NCBI GenBank assembly: GCA_002388665.1
Contig: DGMY01000005.1
Span: 1 to 45,047, forward strand
DNA length: 45,047 nt
Source of the DNA: Opitutia bacterium UBA4506
Lineage (GTDB): Bacteria; Verrucomicrobiota; Verrucomicrobiia; Opitutales; Puniceicoccaceae
Direction: 5' to 3'
Shown here: positions 33,342-42,592 of the stretch, one piece after another
Layout of the letters: the number at the start of each line of letters is the position of its first letter
Position numbering within the stretch: position 1 is the first letter of the stretch
The notes under the pieces: generated by a model
What the model was told of the DNA's origin: nothing
The model's database searches: none
What the model saw: only the letters and a program-made list of their open reading frames with translations
Translations under genes and position numbers: made by a program

Positions 33342-34357
33342 AACTGACTAAACTCTTTCACCCGTTCCTCAAGCTCATGAATCAGGGCAGCTCTCAATCC
33401 ATCCTCAATATTTGCCGCTTCGAAACCGAAACGGGCTACCTGGGCAATATCGGCCAAAGAAAACCCGCAGTCAAAATACAGAGCAGCGTAATCGTCGATC
33501 AGTCGGTTGCCGAAGAAAGTCGGATCATCGGAACTCACCGTAACCCGAACCCCGGCATCGAACAGGCGCCGAATCGGGTGCTCCGCCAAGGAAGGGACAC
33601 CATTCACCTGAAGTTTCAGGTTACTAATCGGACAAACATCGAGGGTCACCTCTTCGCGAACGAGCAGCTCGACCGTAGCGGGGTCCTCGATCGCGCGGAC
33701 TCCGTGCGCGACCCGCTTCACCTTCAAATCCCGCACCACCTGAGCGACAAAATCGGCTCCTCTGAATTCACCAGCGTGCGCCCGGTTGCGTTTACCGGCC
33801 TCTCGCATCACTTCCCAAACCCGGGCCGTCCAGTCCTCGAACGGTAAATCCTCGGGACCATGAAGATCGAAGCCTTCCAAGTGTTCCCAAGTCGGGGCTT
33901 CATTGATCCAAGGAACCAATGGACCGGAATAATCACAATGGAGCAGCCCCGCGAAGACACGAACTTCCATCGACTCAGGAGCCTCTTTCCGAATCGCGTC
34001 AATTACCTCCGTCGGATGCACACCGGGCAAGCCGAGCACTAGCCCGAGGTGGAAACTAATTTCCAAGTAACGAACCCCTTGCTGGCGGCATTCTTCAAAC
34101 ACCGCACGAGCTCCTTCGGCATAGCGCTCGACGGAATTGAAAAAGGGCATGGCACACTCCAGTAGGCTCGCATTGAACTGGTCAAAACTGGCGTACCGGA
34201 AATCACCGCATTCGTATGGAGCCGGCCCTGGGGCCAACTCGGGCAAACGCTCACGATAGACAGAAAGGGGGACCGCCCCCTCCAGGTGCAAATGGGTCTC
34301 TGTCTTCGGGAGGGCTCGTAAAAAGCTTTCGAGGTCGGGCTCTAATGGGTAACGCAT
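33332..34357 (-). CDS. add: Adenosine/adenine deaminase
   Basis: The 341-residue TIM-barrel amidohydrolase has the zinc HxH in ETHLHLEGAVP, the AHAGEFRGADF catalytic Glu segment, VAHGVRAIED and SSDDPTFFGN with the metal Asp. It deaminates adenosine (or adenine or a related purine; the fungal/bacterial adenine branch is similar), yielding inosine-type products. It overlaps the SBF-like gene downstream, so both are likely one transcript. Confidence 0.92.
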   Translation of the reverse strand: MRYPLEPDLESFLRALPKTETHLHLEGAVPLSVYRERLPELAPGPAPYECGDFRYASFDQFNASLLECAMPFFNSVERYAEGARAVFEECRQQGVRYLEISFHLGLVLGLPGVHPTEVIDAIRKEAPESMEVRVFAGLLHCDYSGPLVPWINEAPTWEHLEGFDLHGPEDLPFEDWTARVWEVMREAGKRNRAHAGEFRGADFVAQVVRDLKVKRVAHGVRAIEDPATVELLVREEVTLDVCPISNLKLQVNGVPSLAEHPIRRLFDAGVRVTVSSDDPTFFGNRLIDDYAALYFDCGFSLADIAQVARFGFEAANIEDGLRAALIHELEERVKEFSQLCT

Positions 34358-34430
34358 ATCCGCAATTTTTTCTTGGTGTAAACGCCTCGCGGAGAGACAT
34401 CACTAGCTAAGCAATTCTACCAGTTCCTGC

Positions 34431-36167
34431 TTAAATCTCAGGATCAGGAGGAAGCATCAAATCCAGGAGAGAATCCTCGATCACAAAACGGAACCCGACC
34501 ATCCGGTTCCGTTCCCCTGGCTCCACTGATACCGGTTCGAGTTCCACAATCTGAGATCGAATCGTCCGAAGGTTTCCACCCACATGGCCGACTTCCTCGG
34601 ATTCGGGGGAAATTTGAACGATCTCCGAAACATTCCCCAGCAGATGATAAAAGCCAGCGGGATCCGCGTCCAACGAATGGACTGGGCGGGTACTATTCTC
34701 GCCGGCACCAGCTGATAGAATCCGGAAATCCTCTGCTTCCACAGCCATCTCCGCCGCAGTCCGAAATTCCTCTAAAGTGGGCAGTCGAGTCCTACGAGAC
34801 AGAACCCACCCAATTCTCTCCAAAAACAAATCGACCTCATCGAGAGTCACTGTCTCAGTCGGCAATTCCCCGCCAACATTTCGCGAAGGATTGGTGTCCA
34901 TCACCAATTCATAAAGATACTGCGGGACCTCTGTAGCCAGCATCTGGATACCCGGTTCACCCGGCACAGGAACCACATCTGCAGAAATGGAAGACTGAAT
35001 CTCCTGCAGGTAACGTTCTTTTCGCTTCAGGTACGAGACCCGGCTCGACAATTCATTGACCGGGAGAGTACTCAACGAATAGCGCACCTCAAACTGATTG
35101 ATTCGATCCGACAGCTGCTCTACCAGCAACTTGGCTTCTTGAAAATTTCCCTCGGTCAAGGACCGGTTGAGTAGACCCTCGAGATTCCTGAGTCGCTCAT
35201 AGCTGGAAAATGCCGAGGCATTCTGCATCCGAACCCGCAGATTCGCCTCCCGGGCACGAGACGCGTAGGGACTGCGGGGGTACTCCAAGCTCAGGTTTCG
35301 CTGCATCTCTCTGGCCCGCGAAAAAAGTGTGGCCGCGTCCTGGTACTTTTTCTCGTACACTAGATCGTTCGCCTCTCTGATCAACTCATCGATTTGCCTG
35401 CGCAATTCCCCCGAAAGAACCTCTGCCTCTTTTTCCCGAAGCTGTGAAGCTCGCAAAGGCTTGGCCAAGGCCAAAGACGGGTAAGCCCTGTTGATTTCCT
35501 CCTGCAAAGCCGCTGCATCAGAGAACTTGCGCACAGCTTCATTCAGATCACCTTTCTCGGCAAGTTTCAGGCCCTCTTCCTCTAAGTGAACGGACCGGTC
35601 AAACATCGGTTGAACCTCCATGCGTTGAACCTCTCGTTGGAGCCGTGCCAAATAGGCCAAATCATTTTGCGAACTGGTGCCGAAATCATCCCGAATCTTC
35701 TCGCGGAACGTAAGTGCATCGCGAAATCTAGCCAACTTCTGCCCTGGATCTTCGGCAGCTCTCGCCTCAGCCTCGGCCCGCTGTGCATCGCGGCTCAAAA
35801 TCTCGCCCATGTATTCGCTGTAGCGATTCTGCAACTGCTCCAATCGGCCCTCAGCCAAAAAATCCCGTGCAGGAAGAGCGTCGATGTAATCTTCCTGAAG
35901 AACAATTGCGCGGCCCAGAACCTCAAGATCTCCGCGGTCAATCACCCCCTGAATTAGAAGATCATCAAACTCCGATTCCAGAGTACGACTCTCTTTCAGG
36001 AGGCTCAGCGCCTTCTCGTCAGTAATCCGGTCTGAACCGCCCTTCCCTGCGGACCGGGGCCCCAGGAGAGACAACCCGTAGAACACCCCTAATACGACGA
36101 TAGCAAACAGAGTGATAATCAACCAGTTGATTCGGTTTGGAGACGGACGCTTACGGTGGGGGGACAT
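34431..36167 (-). CDS. Membrane-anchored helical protein with degenerate FGE/sulfatase-modifying-like domain
   Basis: The 578-residue protein has a basic N-terminus, one membrane helix (about 14-37), a long charged helical region with TPR-like repeats (about 50-380: EGLKLAEKGDLNEAVRKFSDAA and EKKYQDAATLFSRAREM), and a C-terminal domain (about 450-565) with the FGE fold layout: RLPTLEEFRTAA, YHLLGNVSEIV, HVGGNL, MVGFRFV. The FGE hallmark order (LPTEAEWE, GNVWEW, GG, GFR) is present, but the tryptophans and catalytic cysteines are not. It is probably a binding or structural protein, not an enzyme. Confidence 0.72.
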   Translation of the reverse strand: MSPHRKRPSPNRINWLIITLFAIVVLGVFYGLSLLGPRSAGKGGSDRITDEKALSLLKESRTLESEFDDLLIQGVIDRGDLEVLGRAIVLQEDYIDALPARDFLAEGRLEQLQNRYSEYMGEILSRDAQRAEAEARAAEDPGQKLARFRDALTFREKIRDDFGTSSQNDLAYLARLQREVQRMEVQPMFDRSVHLEEEGLKLAEKGDLNEAVRKFSDAAALQEEINRAYPSLALAKPLRASQLREKEAEVLSGELRRQIDELIREANDLVYEKKYQDAATLFSRAREMQRNLSLEYPRSPYASRAREANLRVRMQNASAFSSYERLRNLEGLLNRSLTEGNFQEAKLLVEQLSDRINQFEVRYSLSTLPVNELSSRVSYLKRKERYLQEIQSSISADVVPVPGEPGIQMLATEVPQYLYELVMDTNPSRNVGGELPTETVTLDEVDLFLERIGWVLSRRTRLPTLEEFRTAAEMAVEAEDFRILSAGAGENSTRPVHSLDADPAGFYHLLGNVSEIVQISPESEEVGHVGGNLRTIRSQIVELEPVSVEPGERNRMVGFRFVIEDSLLDLMLPPDPEI

Positions 36168-36668
36168 GGTTTGGTAAAACCCGGATTAACACCCGATATG
36201 CTCGTGATTTCAACATTTTAGCTAAATTTGCTTTCGAAACCAAAATTCCGCGACCGAATTGTCGCCACCGAGAGGATTGAAGCCAGAGCAAATCAGCCGA
36301 ACTCACGCTCGCGCAGCGTGGATACCCTCCCCCTCGATAGCAAAGAAATGGAAAAAGATACCGGGGGGTCGAACTGATAGTAGAGCGACCGGGCCGGGCC
36401 ATTGGATAACACCGAGCGAACCGGCAAGTTCGGCGACCCTCCCGGAAAAAGAAACCAGCCTTCAAACCCAGTCGGCGTGCTGAGAAGAAAACCCATAAAA
36501 GCGTCTTCTTGAAATAGCCGATGATCGCGGTGGACAGTTCTATGCCTGCGGAAGTCGAATCCGATTCCAGAGCCAGACCTTTCCGGACGAGAACTTGGAG
36601 CCCCGTCTTCCTGCACCCCTCACATTCCTCCTTGCACCCGTCCAACCCTCTTCCGCTAAACTAAGTTC
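36168..36668. other. Gene-poor stretch, about 500 bp
   Basis: No convincing gene. A minus-strand frame (36151-36645, 164 aa) overlaps the preceding start, is rich in Arg, Ser and Cys and matches nothing I recognise. The DNA could hold decayed coding sequence or a promoter region for the divergent genes on both sides. Confidence 0.5.
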
Positions 36669-36986
36669 ATGTTCAACGACGATTTCGCACAACCTGAGGA
36701 CAACAGCACCGACGAAGAAAAGCTTGAAAACTATACGGGCGAAGTCGATTGGAGCTATCTTAAGCCTCATTTTGAAAAAGGCGCTCTGGTCTATGTCGAC
36801 CCCTCTCTCGAACTCAAAACGGTCGGACTCGCCTTTACGCGCGACGACCAAGAGCAGGTGAAAGCCTGGCTAAAATCCGGCGATCTCGTCCAACCCTGCG
36901 AGCTGCATGCTGAGCACTGGGAGAAACACGACATCCAATTTAGAGCGGCAATTGTTCGACCATTCGTCCTCGTACAACCGGTGTAG
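36669..36986 (+). CDS. DUF2288-family protein
   Basis: The 105-residue protein carries the DUF2288 pattern: LENYTGEVDWSYLKPHFEKG, LVYVDPSLELKTVGLAF, DDQEQVKAWLKSGDL, and IVRPFVLVQPV. The family is small, soluble and uncharacterised. Single gene, divergent from the FGE-like gene and converging on the secreted protein gene. Confidence 0.88.
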   Translation: MFNDDFAQPEDNSTDEEKLENYTGEVDWSYLKPHFEKGALVYVDPSLELKTVGLAFTRDDQEQVKAWLKSGDLVQPCELHAEHWEKHDIQFRAAIVRPFVLVQPV

Positions 36987-37089
36987 ATCAGCCGGCCAAA
37001 ACGGCGCGGCGGGTGGCACGGTCAAAACCCGACAACCCACTCCTCGACAGCTCAGACCTGACGCAGACTGGTACGAAGCATGGTTGAGG

Positions 37090-39750
37090 CTATTCAATAC
37101 TGAGTAGCGGCGGTCCACCGGCGGAATCGATGCTGTCAAAGACGACATAGCGGTCACTGCCCTCCGATGAGCTTAGGATGAGAATCGAGAGTTCGCCATC
37201 GCCTGCCTGTTCCGCGATCGCTGCTGCAGATACATCAAACTCAACGGGCACACCGTCTTGTATGGAAGTTCCTGCTACAGTATCCAGCAACGTACTATAA
37301 GCCGGCTGAGTATTCCAAGTGACCCCCGATTCCAGCCAGCTATCATCACTCACCAGATAGGCCTCCAGATTTGTGTTATCGATACCCGGGCCCACATTGG
37401 ATGGAGTCAATGACAGTGTGGCCGTTGAAATGCTACCTGAGTAATTGGACAAATCGAAGCGAAGGAGGATCCTCCGTTCATAGCTGCTATTACCGTCATC
37501 TTTCACCCACAGAGTAGAAGAGGTCCCAAAGTTGCTCGCCGCGTAGGTACCGGCTCGGACAAAACTATCCGCCTCCGCAATCAAGTCAGTGTAATAGTCA
37601 CCCGCCACAACCTCCGCGTAGGTGGTACCGATGCGCAGTTCGTCCCACTCAGCCGACTGGACAGAGTTCCCATACGGACCGTGTTGAAGAGTCACCGTAT
37701 TGAAGCTGAAGAAGTTATTCTCGTTCAGTGTATAGTCGGCACTACCTGTCGTTGGCTCGCTCATGCTAGCATCGGGATCAACCCAGACATAGATAGTATT
37801 CCCACTGGGATCCGTATCCATCCGCACTAGAAACAAATGCAGTGAACTGTAAGAACTACCGGGAATATTGGAATAGGAAGTACTGGGCCCTTTTACCTGC
37901 CAGTTTCCATTCGTAACCCGAAACGAAAGTCTTCCGAAATCGATCGAGGAGGATCGGCCCGAGTTATTTTTCTTTGTGAGAAACGATAGCCAGTAGGTAC
38001 CAACTTCCGCCCCCACGCTCTCTGGCAACATTCGCACCACCTTTTGACTATCACCATCACTATCGTAGATTTTGAAACGGTTCCCTTTGGTCACGAGATC
38101 GGTGTAGGTGAAGCCGGAACCAACGACCTCGGCAAACCCGCCACCACCGCTGACAACCCAACCGTCCGACCAACCATATCCTCCGTCGGCCCCGTCGATG
38201 TCGCCCGCACTGTAATCAAAAGGCTCATAAGCAAAAAGAGGTTCGACCGGAGGGGGCGCTACCGCATCAAAGCTCGTCCCGATTCGCAGCTCGTCCCACT
38301 CGCTGGATTGAACCACATTGCCCCAGACTCCGTGTTGAATCGTCACCGAATCAAAAGTAAAACCTCCGCTGTCCACCAGTGTCGCCGATGCAGTTCCCGT
38401 GGACGGTTCACCCAGAAGAAGATTCGGATTAGCCCAGACATAGATCGTGTCATCGGTGACCCCGACATCCACACGAACAAGAAAATAGTGCTGAAACGCA
38501 TAGCCCACACCGCTAAGAGTGGTAAAGGAAGTGTCCGGCGTCTTGATTTGCCAATCGTCGCCCTGATAGGCCCGCAACTCCAATCCGCCAAATTGGATCC
38601 GAGCCTCTCGACCGGAGTTATTCTTCTTCACTAGGAACGACAGCCAATAGGACCCGTTCTCGGTGCCGAGAGTGGTGGTGAGTTCTCGAGTAATTCCTTG
38701 GTGGTTTCCGTCTGAATCGTATACGCGGAACCGATGCCCGGAAGCGGCCAATCCGGAATAGTGGAGGGTATCCTCTATCACCGAAGTATCGCCGCCGCCA
38801 CCCCAGGCACTCCATTCAGAGTCCCAACCAAGCCCTCCATCCGCTCCATCGACGGAACCGATCTCGTAATCAAACCCTTCGTAGGCGAGCAGGTCATTAC
38901 TGTTCCCTTCCCTGGCCGGATCGACTTCTCGATAATTCGAGTGCTCATCACCCATGCGATACTCATCCATATAAAAAATACGTGGCGATGAGCCGGACCA
39001 ATTGTAGATCCCCTTGTAGTTGCCCATTTTGAAATACGGACCGTTTCCCGATCCATAGTCCAGGTAGGTGGGGCCGGTATAATCCATCTCCAGATCTCCG
39101 TTGACCCAAACCTTCATAAAACCGGAAGCCTCGTGAGTCCATTTCACGTGAATCACGATATCGTGCCAGTCACCGGTGCTGAAGGCTCCCAGATCGAAGT
39201 AATCGTGCTCGGTCTCGTTCAACCCAACCTTCTGATACTTCAAATTCATCTGCAAATGGCCGTCCGGTTTCGCCACGATACAAGTTGGAGCCACTCCATC
39301 TTTGGCCCACGCCGGTTGGGAGGAGTGCCAATCATGAAACTGGGAAATAATATCCTGTGAGGTATCACCAGCGTTCGCCGGGACGTAAATACTCCAACCG
39401 TACCAGTTCTCCCCGCCCACTGTACCACGACGGCTACTCACAACCTCTGCACGCTTGTCCTGATTCTGCATCGACGACTGCATAGAGTAGACACCCTGTC
39501 GGGCAAAGGCGCTACTAGCGGAGACACTAGCGCTGGCCCCATCGACCTCGGTTGATCCCACCTGAGAAAGATCGCCCGTCTCAAAATCGAAGGTTTCCAG
39601 GACATTCCCGTGCAGGCAAATACCTGCAGCGAAAAAGGAAAACAACAGCTTCTTCGGGACGAAACGCGCTGTTTGGCGTAGTAATAAAACGGGCACAAGA
39701 GAGAAGCCGATACGCTTCGCCATCCATGAGGGGGTCGGATGATTCTTCAT
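37090..39750 (-). CDS. Secreted polysaccharide-lyase-like protein with duplicated jelly-roll repeats and CBM96-like domain
   Basis: The 886-residue protein starts at ATG 39750 (a TTG 12 nt earlier is less likely) and has an N-terminal hydrophobic export segment near residues 34-46. Residues 50-280 look like a heparin/glucuronan-lyase jelly roll (PF14099 type): RAEVVSSRRGTVGGENWYGWSIYVP, QFHDWHS, FKMGNYKGIYNW. Two tandem repeats of about 220 residues follow, each starting AYE-FDY-GxxDGADGG and containing FRVYDSDGN/FKIYDSDGD and EWDELRIGT. The C-terminus (about 725-886) is a DNRLRE/CBM96-like domain: ADSFVRAGTYAASNFG, LLRFDLS, VTWNTQPA. It probably binds or cuts acidic polysaccharide. Substrate unknown. 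Confidence 0.82.
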   Translation of the reverse strand: MKNHPTPSWMAKRIGFSLVPVLLLRQTARFVPKKLLFSFFAAGICLHGNVLETFDFETGDLSQVGSTEVDGASASVSASSAFARQGVYSMQSSMQNQDKRAEVVSSRRGTVGGENWYGWSIYVPANAGDTSQDIISQFHDWHSSQPAWAKDGVAPTCIVAKPDGHLQMNLKYQKVGLNETEHDYFDLGAFSTGDWHDIVIHVKWTHEASGFMKVWVNGDLEMDYTGPTYLDYGSGNGPYFKMGNYKGIYNWSGSSPRIFYMDEYRMGDEHSNYREVDPAREGNSNDLLAYEGFDYEIGSVDGADGGLGWDSEWSAWGGGGDTSVIEDTLHYSGLAASGHRFRVYDSDGNHQGITRELTTTLGTENGSYWLSFLVKKNNSGREARIQFGGLELRAYQGDDWQIKTPDTSFTTLSGVGYAFQHYFLVRVDVGVTDDTIYVWANPNLLLGEPSTGTASATLVDSGGFTFDSVTIQHGVWGNVVQSSEWDELRIGTSFDAVAPPPVEPLFAYEPFDYSAGDIDGADGGYGWSDGWVVSGGGGFAEVVGSGFTYTDLVTKGNRFKIYDSDGDSQKVVRMLPESVGAEVGTYWLSFLTKKNNSGRSSSIDFGRLSFRVTNGNWQVKGPSTSYSNIPGSSYSSLHLFLVRMDTDPSGNTIYVWVDPDASMSEPTTGSADYTLNENNFFSFNTVTLQHGPYGNSVQSAEWDELRIGTTYAEVVAGDYYTDLIAEADSFVRAGTYAASNFGTSSTLWVKDDGNSSYERRILLRFDLSNYSGSISTATLSLTPSNVGPGIDNTNLEAYLVSDDSWLESGVTWNTQPAYSTLLDTVAGTSIQDGVPVEFDVSAAAIAEQAGDGELSILILSSSEGSDRYVVFDSIDSAGGPPLLSIE

Positions 39751-40137
39751 AGGGGGGAACAATGGGGTGAATGTATTGAAGACTCATATACTCTAACCTC
39801 CACCCGGCGAAAAAGAACCCCGGATACGTTTTACACGTATAGCACCGGGGCGGACCCCCATCGGACCCCTCTTTCTCCGGCAAACTTGATCAAATGGGCG
39901 ACTCAACCCCGGTCGGGTGATCCGGGACAGTGTCCTCGACCACCCGGCTACCCAACCCTCACCCGAAAGCCAGCGCGAATCCTTCCGCGAAATTCTCCAT
40001 TCGCGAGGAAGCCCACAGCTGAAGCCGTAGACCTCGGCAAAGGACGACTGCGCTTTCGCGACTGTACGAATGCTGTAGGTGTGGCCTACAGCCACACCTA
40101 CAGGAATTCACAAACTATAGCCCGTCTTCGACTCGAA
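39751..40137. other. Intergenic region with several hairpins
   Basis: No gene is seen in this 390-bp stretch. Besides the perfect hairpin at 40073-40103, it holds ATACGT (39824-39829) facing ACGTAT (39835-39840), an operator-like palindrome about 74 nt upstream of the secreted lyase gene start, and CTTCC-GCGAA (39982-39991) facing TTCGCGAGGAAG (40000-40011). Confidence 0.55.
40073..40103. repeat. Perfect 13-bp hairpin, REP-like
   Basis: CTGTAGGTGTGGC (40073-40085) is the exact reverse complement of GCCACACCTACAG (40091-40103), with loop CTACA. It lies 35 nt downstream of the DUF1254 gene's stop on the minus strand. No T-tract follows. The shape is that of a REP element, which RAYT transposases mobilise, and two such transposases are in the window; a link is inference. 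Confidence 0.6.
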
Positions 40138-41685
40138 TTATTTGACCAATTCGATCTCTCCTGGCCGCCAAGTCTTGTTAAACCAAGGATCAAGTGGTCC
40201 ATAGAGACGGAGGATAGTAAACCATCCCTTATTGGGCACACTCTGGATCCAATTGGACTCCTTACCCTCCGGTGCCGTAGGACCGAAGTAGAGAGTGACT
40301 GATCCGTCCTCATTCTCCACCAGATTGTCCCGTTTATTGTTTCGACTAGGGAACGGTTGACTCGTCTGTAGTTCCGAGCGGGTTTGTGGATCGTAGACAA
40401 CCACAGACCAGAAGTTGGCGGCAGGCACGTTCGCCGGAATAGTGAGCTGGTAGTGCTTGCTCCCATCGAGATACTCGCCCTCCTTATCCGTGTAGTTGAC
40501 GGCATACTGGGAGCCCTTTCCTACCATTTTCAAGACCATTGCCGGAGTGTTGACCGTGGCCTGATAGAAATAATAGGTCCGGGCATCAAGGAATCGTCCG
40601 CCCAGGCCACCGTCTTTGAGCCACTGATAACTCCCACCGATGAAGGCGGCCTTCCATCCACTATCCGGATAGTAACTTACGTCGTCCAACTCGGAACGAA
40701 ACATGAGAGCCCGGGCGGTCGCGTTGCCGATCGCGACTCCGTCGGCCAGCATCTTTTTCTCTTCAGCCGATGGGTTAAACGGCTTGCCCTTTTCAATTCC
40801 AACTGAAGCAAAGAGTCCGCGAAGCTGAGGCTCGATAAAATCGACCGGCTCCCGCTGAATCACGGTACCCAGTTCCGCATAGAAGTCGTAATCATTTGCG
40901 TGAATTGTATTAAAGCTTTTTCCGGATCCGCTGATAAACTCCATTTCCGGTGGGTTGGCGGCCTTCGACAATGGGTAAATCTTCAGATGACTCTTGAACA
41001 TTTCGCTCGCAGCATCTGGTTTTCCGTCGACCAAGAAGCCGCGAAGGATGATCCAGTTTACATAGCTCGGGGACTGGGAGACATAGAACTCTTCGCCATT
41101 GACCTCTGCTTTCTCGCTACCGATCTTGCCCTCGATCTCACCTTCATAGTCTGGTGGAAGGATCAAATATTTTCCGCCCTTGCCTGCGTCGGGGCCGGGA
41201 ATCCCCATGTCGGTCACAAAGCGAAAGAACGCATCGTTGACGGTTCCAGGACCGCAATGAGGTGGAATTTCCACAACCATCGGCCCTTCCTCCTGTAGAT
41301 TAACGAAAGCGGAAGCATAAACCGTATCCGTATTTCCCGTCAGGAACAGAGGGGAAGAATCCAGAAGTTTATCAAAGATGACCACCTTATTGGAGGAGTC
41401 CGCACCGATACTTTCCATACCCTCCAGAAGTCCCTCGATCGAAGTGGCAGGAATTCCGTTCAGGAACGTCTCCATCGCACGACTACGGAAAAGGTTGGTG
41501 TAGAGAACATCGACCGTATCCGGCTTTGGCATTCCATCGAAAAACTCGAGGGTTCCGATCGAGGTCTCGACCGTGTCCGGCGTCATAATTTTCTCGGGAA
41601 TCTTATGATTGTAACCGGGAGTCGCTTCCTCGGCCGACACTCCGATTGCTACGAATAGAGATAATAGGGAGACTTTGATTTTCAT
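40138..41685 (-). CDS. DUF1254/DUF1214-domain secreted protein
   Basis: The 515-residue protein has a signal peptide (about 1-18, ending SAEEATPG) and the two DUF1254/DUF1214 parts: an N-terminal LTGNTDTVYASAFVNLQEEGPMVVEIPP segment (DUF1254, about 60-200) and a C-terminal LTIPANVPAANFWSVVVYD (DUF1214, about 380-480). Family members are periplasmic beta-rich proteins of unknown function, sometimes near stress or transport genes. The stop is 35 nt before the REP-like hairpin. Confidence 0.88.
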   Translation of the reverse strand: MKIKVSLLSLFVAIGVSAEEATPGYNHKIPEKIMTPDTVETSIGTLEFFDGMPKPDTVDVLYTNLFRSRAMETFLNGIPATSIEGLLEGMESIGADSSNKVVIFDKLLDSSPLFLTGNTDTVYASAFVNLQEEGPMVVEIPPHCGPGTVNDAFFRFVTDMGIPGPDAGKGGKYLILPPDYEGEIEGKIGSEKAEVNGEEFYVSQSPSYVNWIILRGFLVDGKPDAASEMFKSHLKIYPLSKAANPPEMEFISGSGKSFNTIHANDYDFYAELGTVIQREPVDFIEPQLRGLFASVGIEKGKPFNPSAEEKKMLADGVAIGNATARALMFRSELDDVSYYPDSGWKAAFIGGSYQWLKDGGLGGRFLDARTYYFYQATVNTPAMVLKMVGKGSQYAVNYTDKEGEYLDGSKHYQLTIPANVPAANFWSVVVYDPQTRSELQTSQPFPSRNNKRDNLVENEDGSVTLYFGPTAPEGKESNWIQSVPNKGWFTILRLYGPLDPWFNKTWRPGEIELVK

Positions 41686-41894
41686 AGAGAATCTATTGAT
41701 GATGAATGTACGTTTGTGGGTAAAAAACTAACCATTATACGGCCTTTGAGTATCTGAAGTCTTCGGGAAGTCGACACTGATCGGGCAACAAGTACCCGGT
41801 GTGGGCGGAACCCCCCGGCTGGATAAACGATATGAATGGAGAAAATTTCAAATTGGTAAACGATTCGAGAGAGGAAATGGTCGATTCAATGCGA

Positions 41895-42305
41895 TCACTG
41901 CGGTGAACTTGGATCGTCGGAGAGCGGGGGGAAGTTTGCGCGGCGAGCGAACTGTTCTTGCACAGCTGACAACAGTTCGGTGACGACAAAAGGTTTACGC
42001 AAAAAGGTACAACCGGGAAGCTGAGCGGTCTTCGCACGCATATCCCCCTCGTCCTGCGCGCTGATAAAAATGACGCTCTGGGCCGAAGCGGAAGAACTAA
42101 TCCGCTGAAAAAGTTCCAGTCCCGAAATACCGGGAAGGTGGTTGTCAAAAATCAAGCAATCATCAGAGTCTGAAAAATCCTCAAGAAAGGCCTCCGCAGA
42201 AGGATACGCATGGACCTCGTACCCGGAAACCCGCAAAAACCGACTCACCGCCCGGCTAAAGCTCGGATCGTCTTCGACAAAGGCAATTGTTGGACGGGTC
42301 GACAT
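41895..42305 (-). CDS. Single-domain response regulator (FixJ-like receiver)
   Basis: The 136-residue protein starts at ATG 42305 and is a receiver only: IAFVEDDPSFSRAVSRFL, phospho-acceptor Asp54 in LIFDNHLPGISG, VIFISAQDEGDM and FLRKPFVV. It resembles the FixJ/NarL receivers but has no output domain; the tail (residues 120-136) is short and polar. An upstream in-frame extension to 42551 is rejected. It is divergent from the chitinase gene 287 bp away and may relay to a distant partner. Confidence 0.85.
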   Translation of the reverse strand: MSTRPTIAFVEDDPSFSRAVSRFLRVSGYEVHAYPSAEAFLEDFSDSDDCLIFDNHLPGISGLELFQRISSSASAQSVIFISAQDEGDMRAKTAQLPGCTFLRKPFVVTELLSAVQEQFARRANFPPLSDDPSSPQ

Positions 42306-42592
42306 TTTCGCTAGTGATTGACCCCCAATATGCCGATTCAGCGACATTTCGTCTATTGGTCTTTCGGGCAAAAAGGAGACAGCGTGAGATCGACTCATCG
42401 AATAGATCAGACTCCAAAACCCTCCGCCCTTTCGATCAGCCTGGAGGGGAGCTAAACCTCTGTATCGAAGGGTGAAAACCAAACGGATTGCGTGAACATT
42501 TCTATACGGAGCAATCATTCGGGTAGGAGAGCAAGATGACCTAAAAAACACTTTCGATGGAATAAACTCATGACTGAGAGTCTCTTAGGGGC

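Noticed and set aside
36151..36645. 164-aa minus-strand frame
   Set aside because: Arg/Ser/Cys-rich, no recognisable motif, overlaps the start of the membrane-anchored gene; treated as non-coding.
41735..42148. 137-aa minus-strand frame over the receiver gene
   Set aside because: It overlaps the receiver gene, which has clear receiver motifs; the other frame has none.
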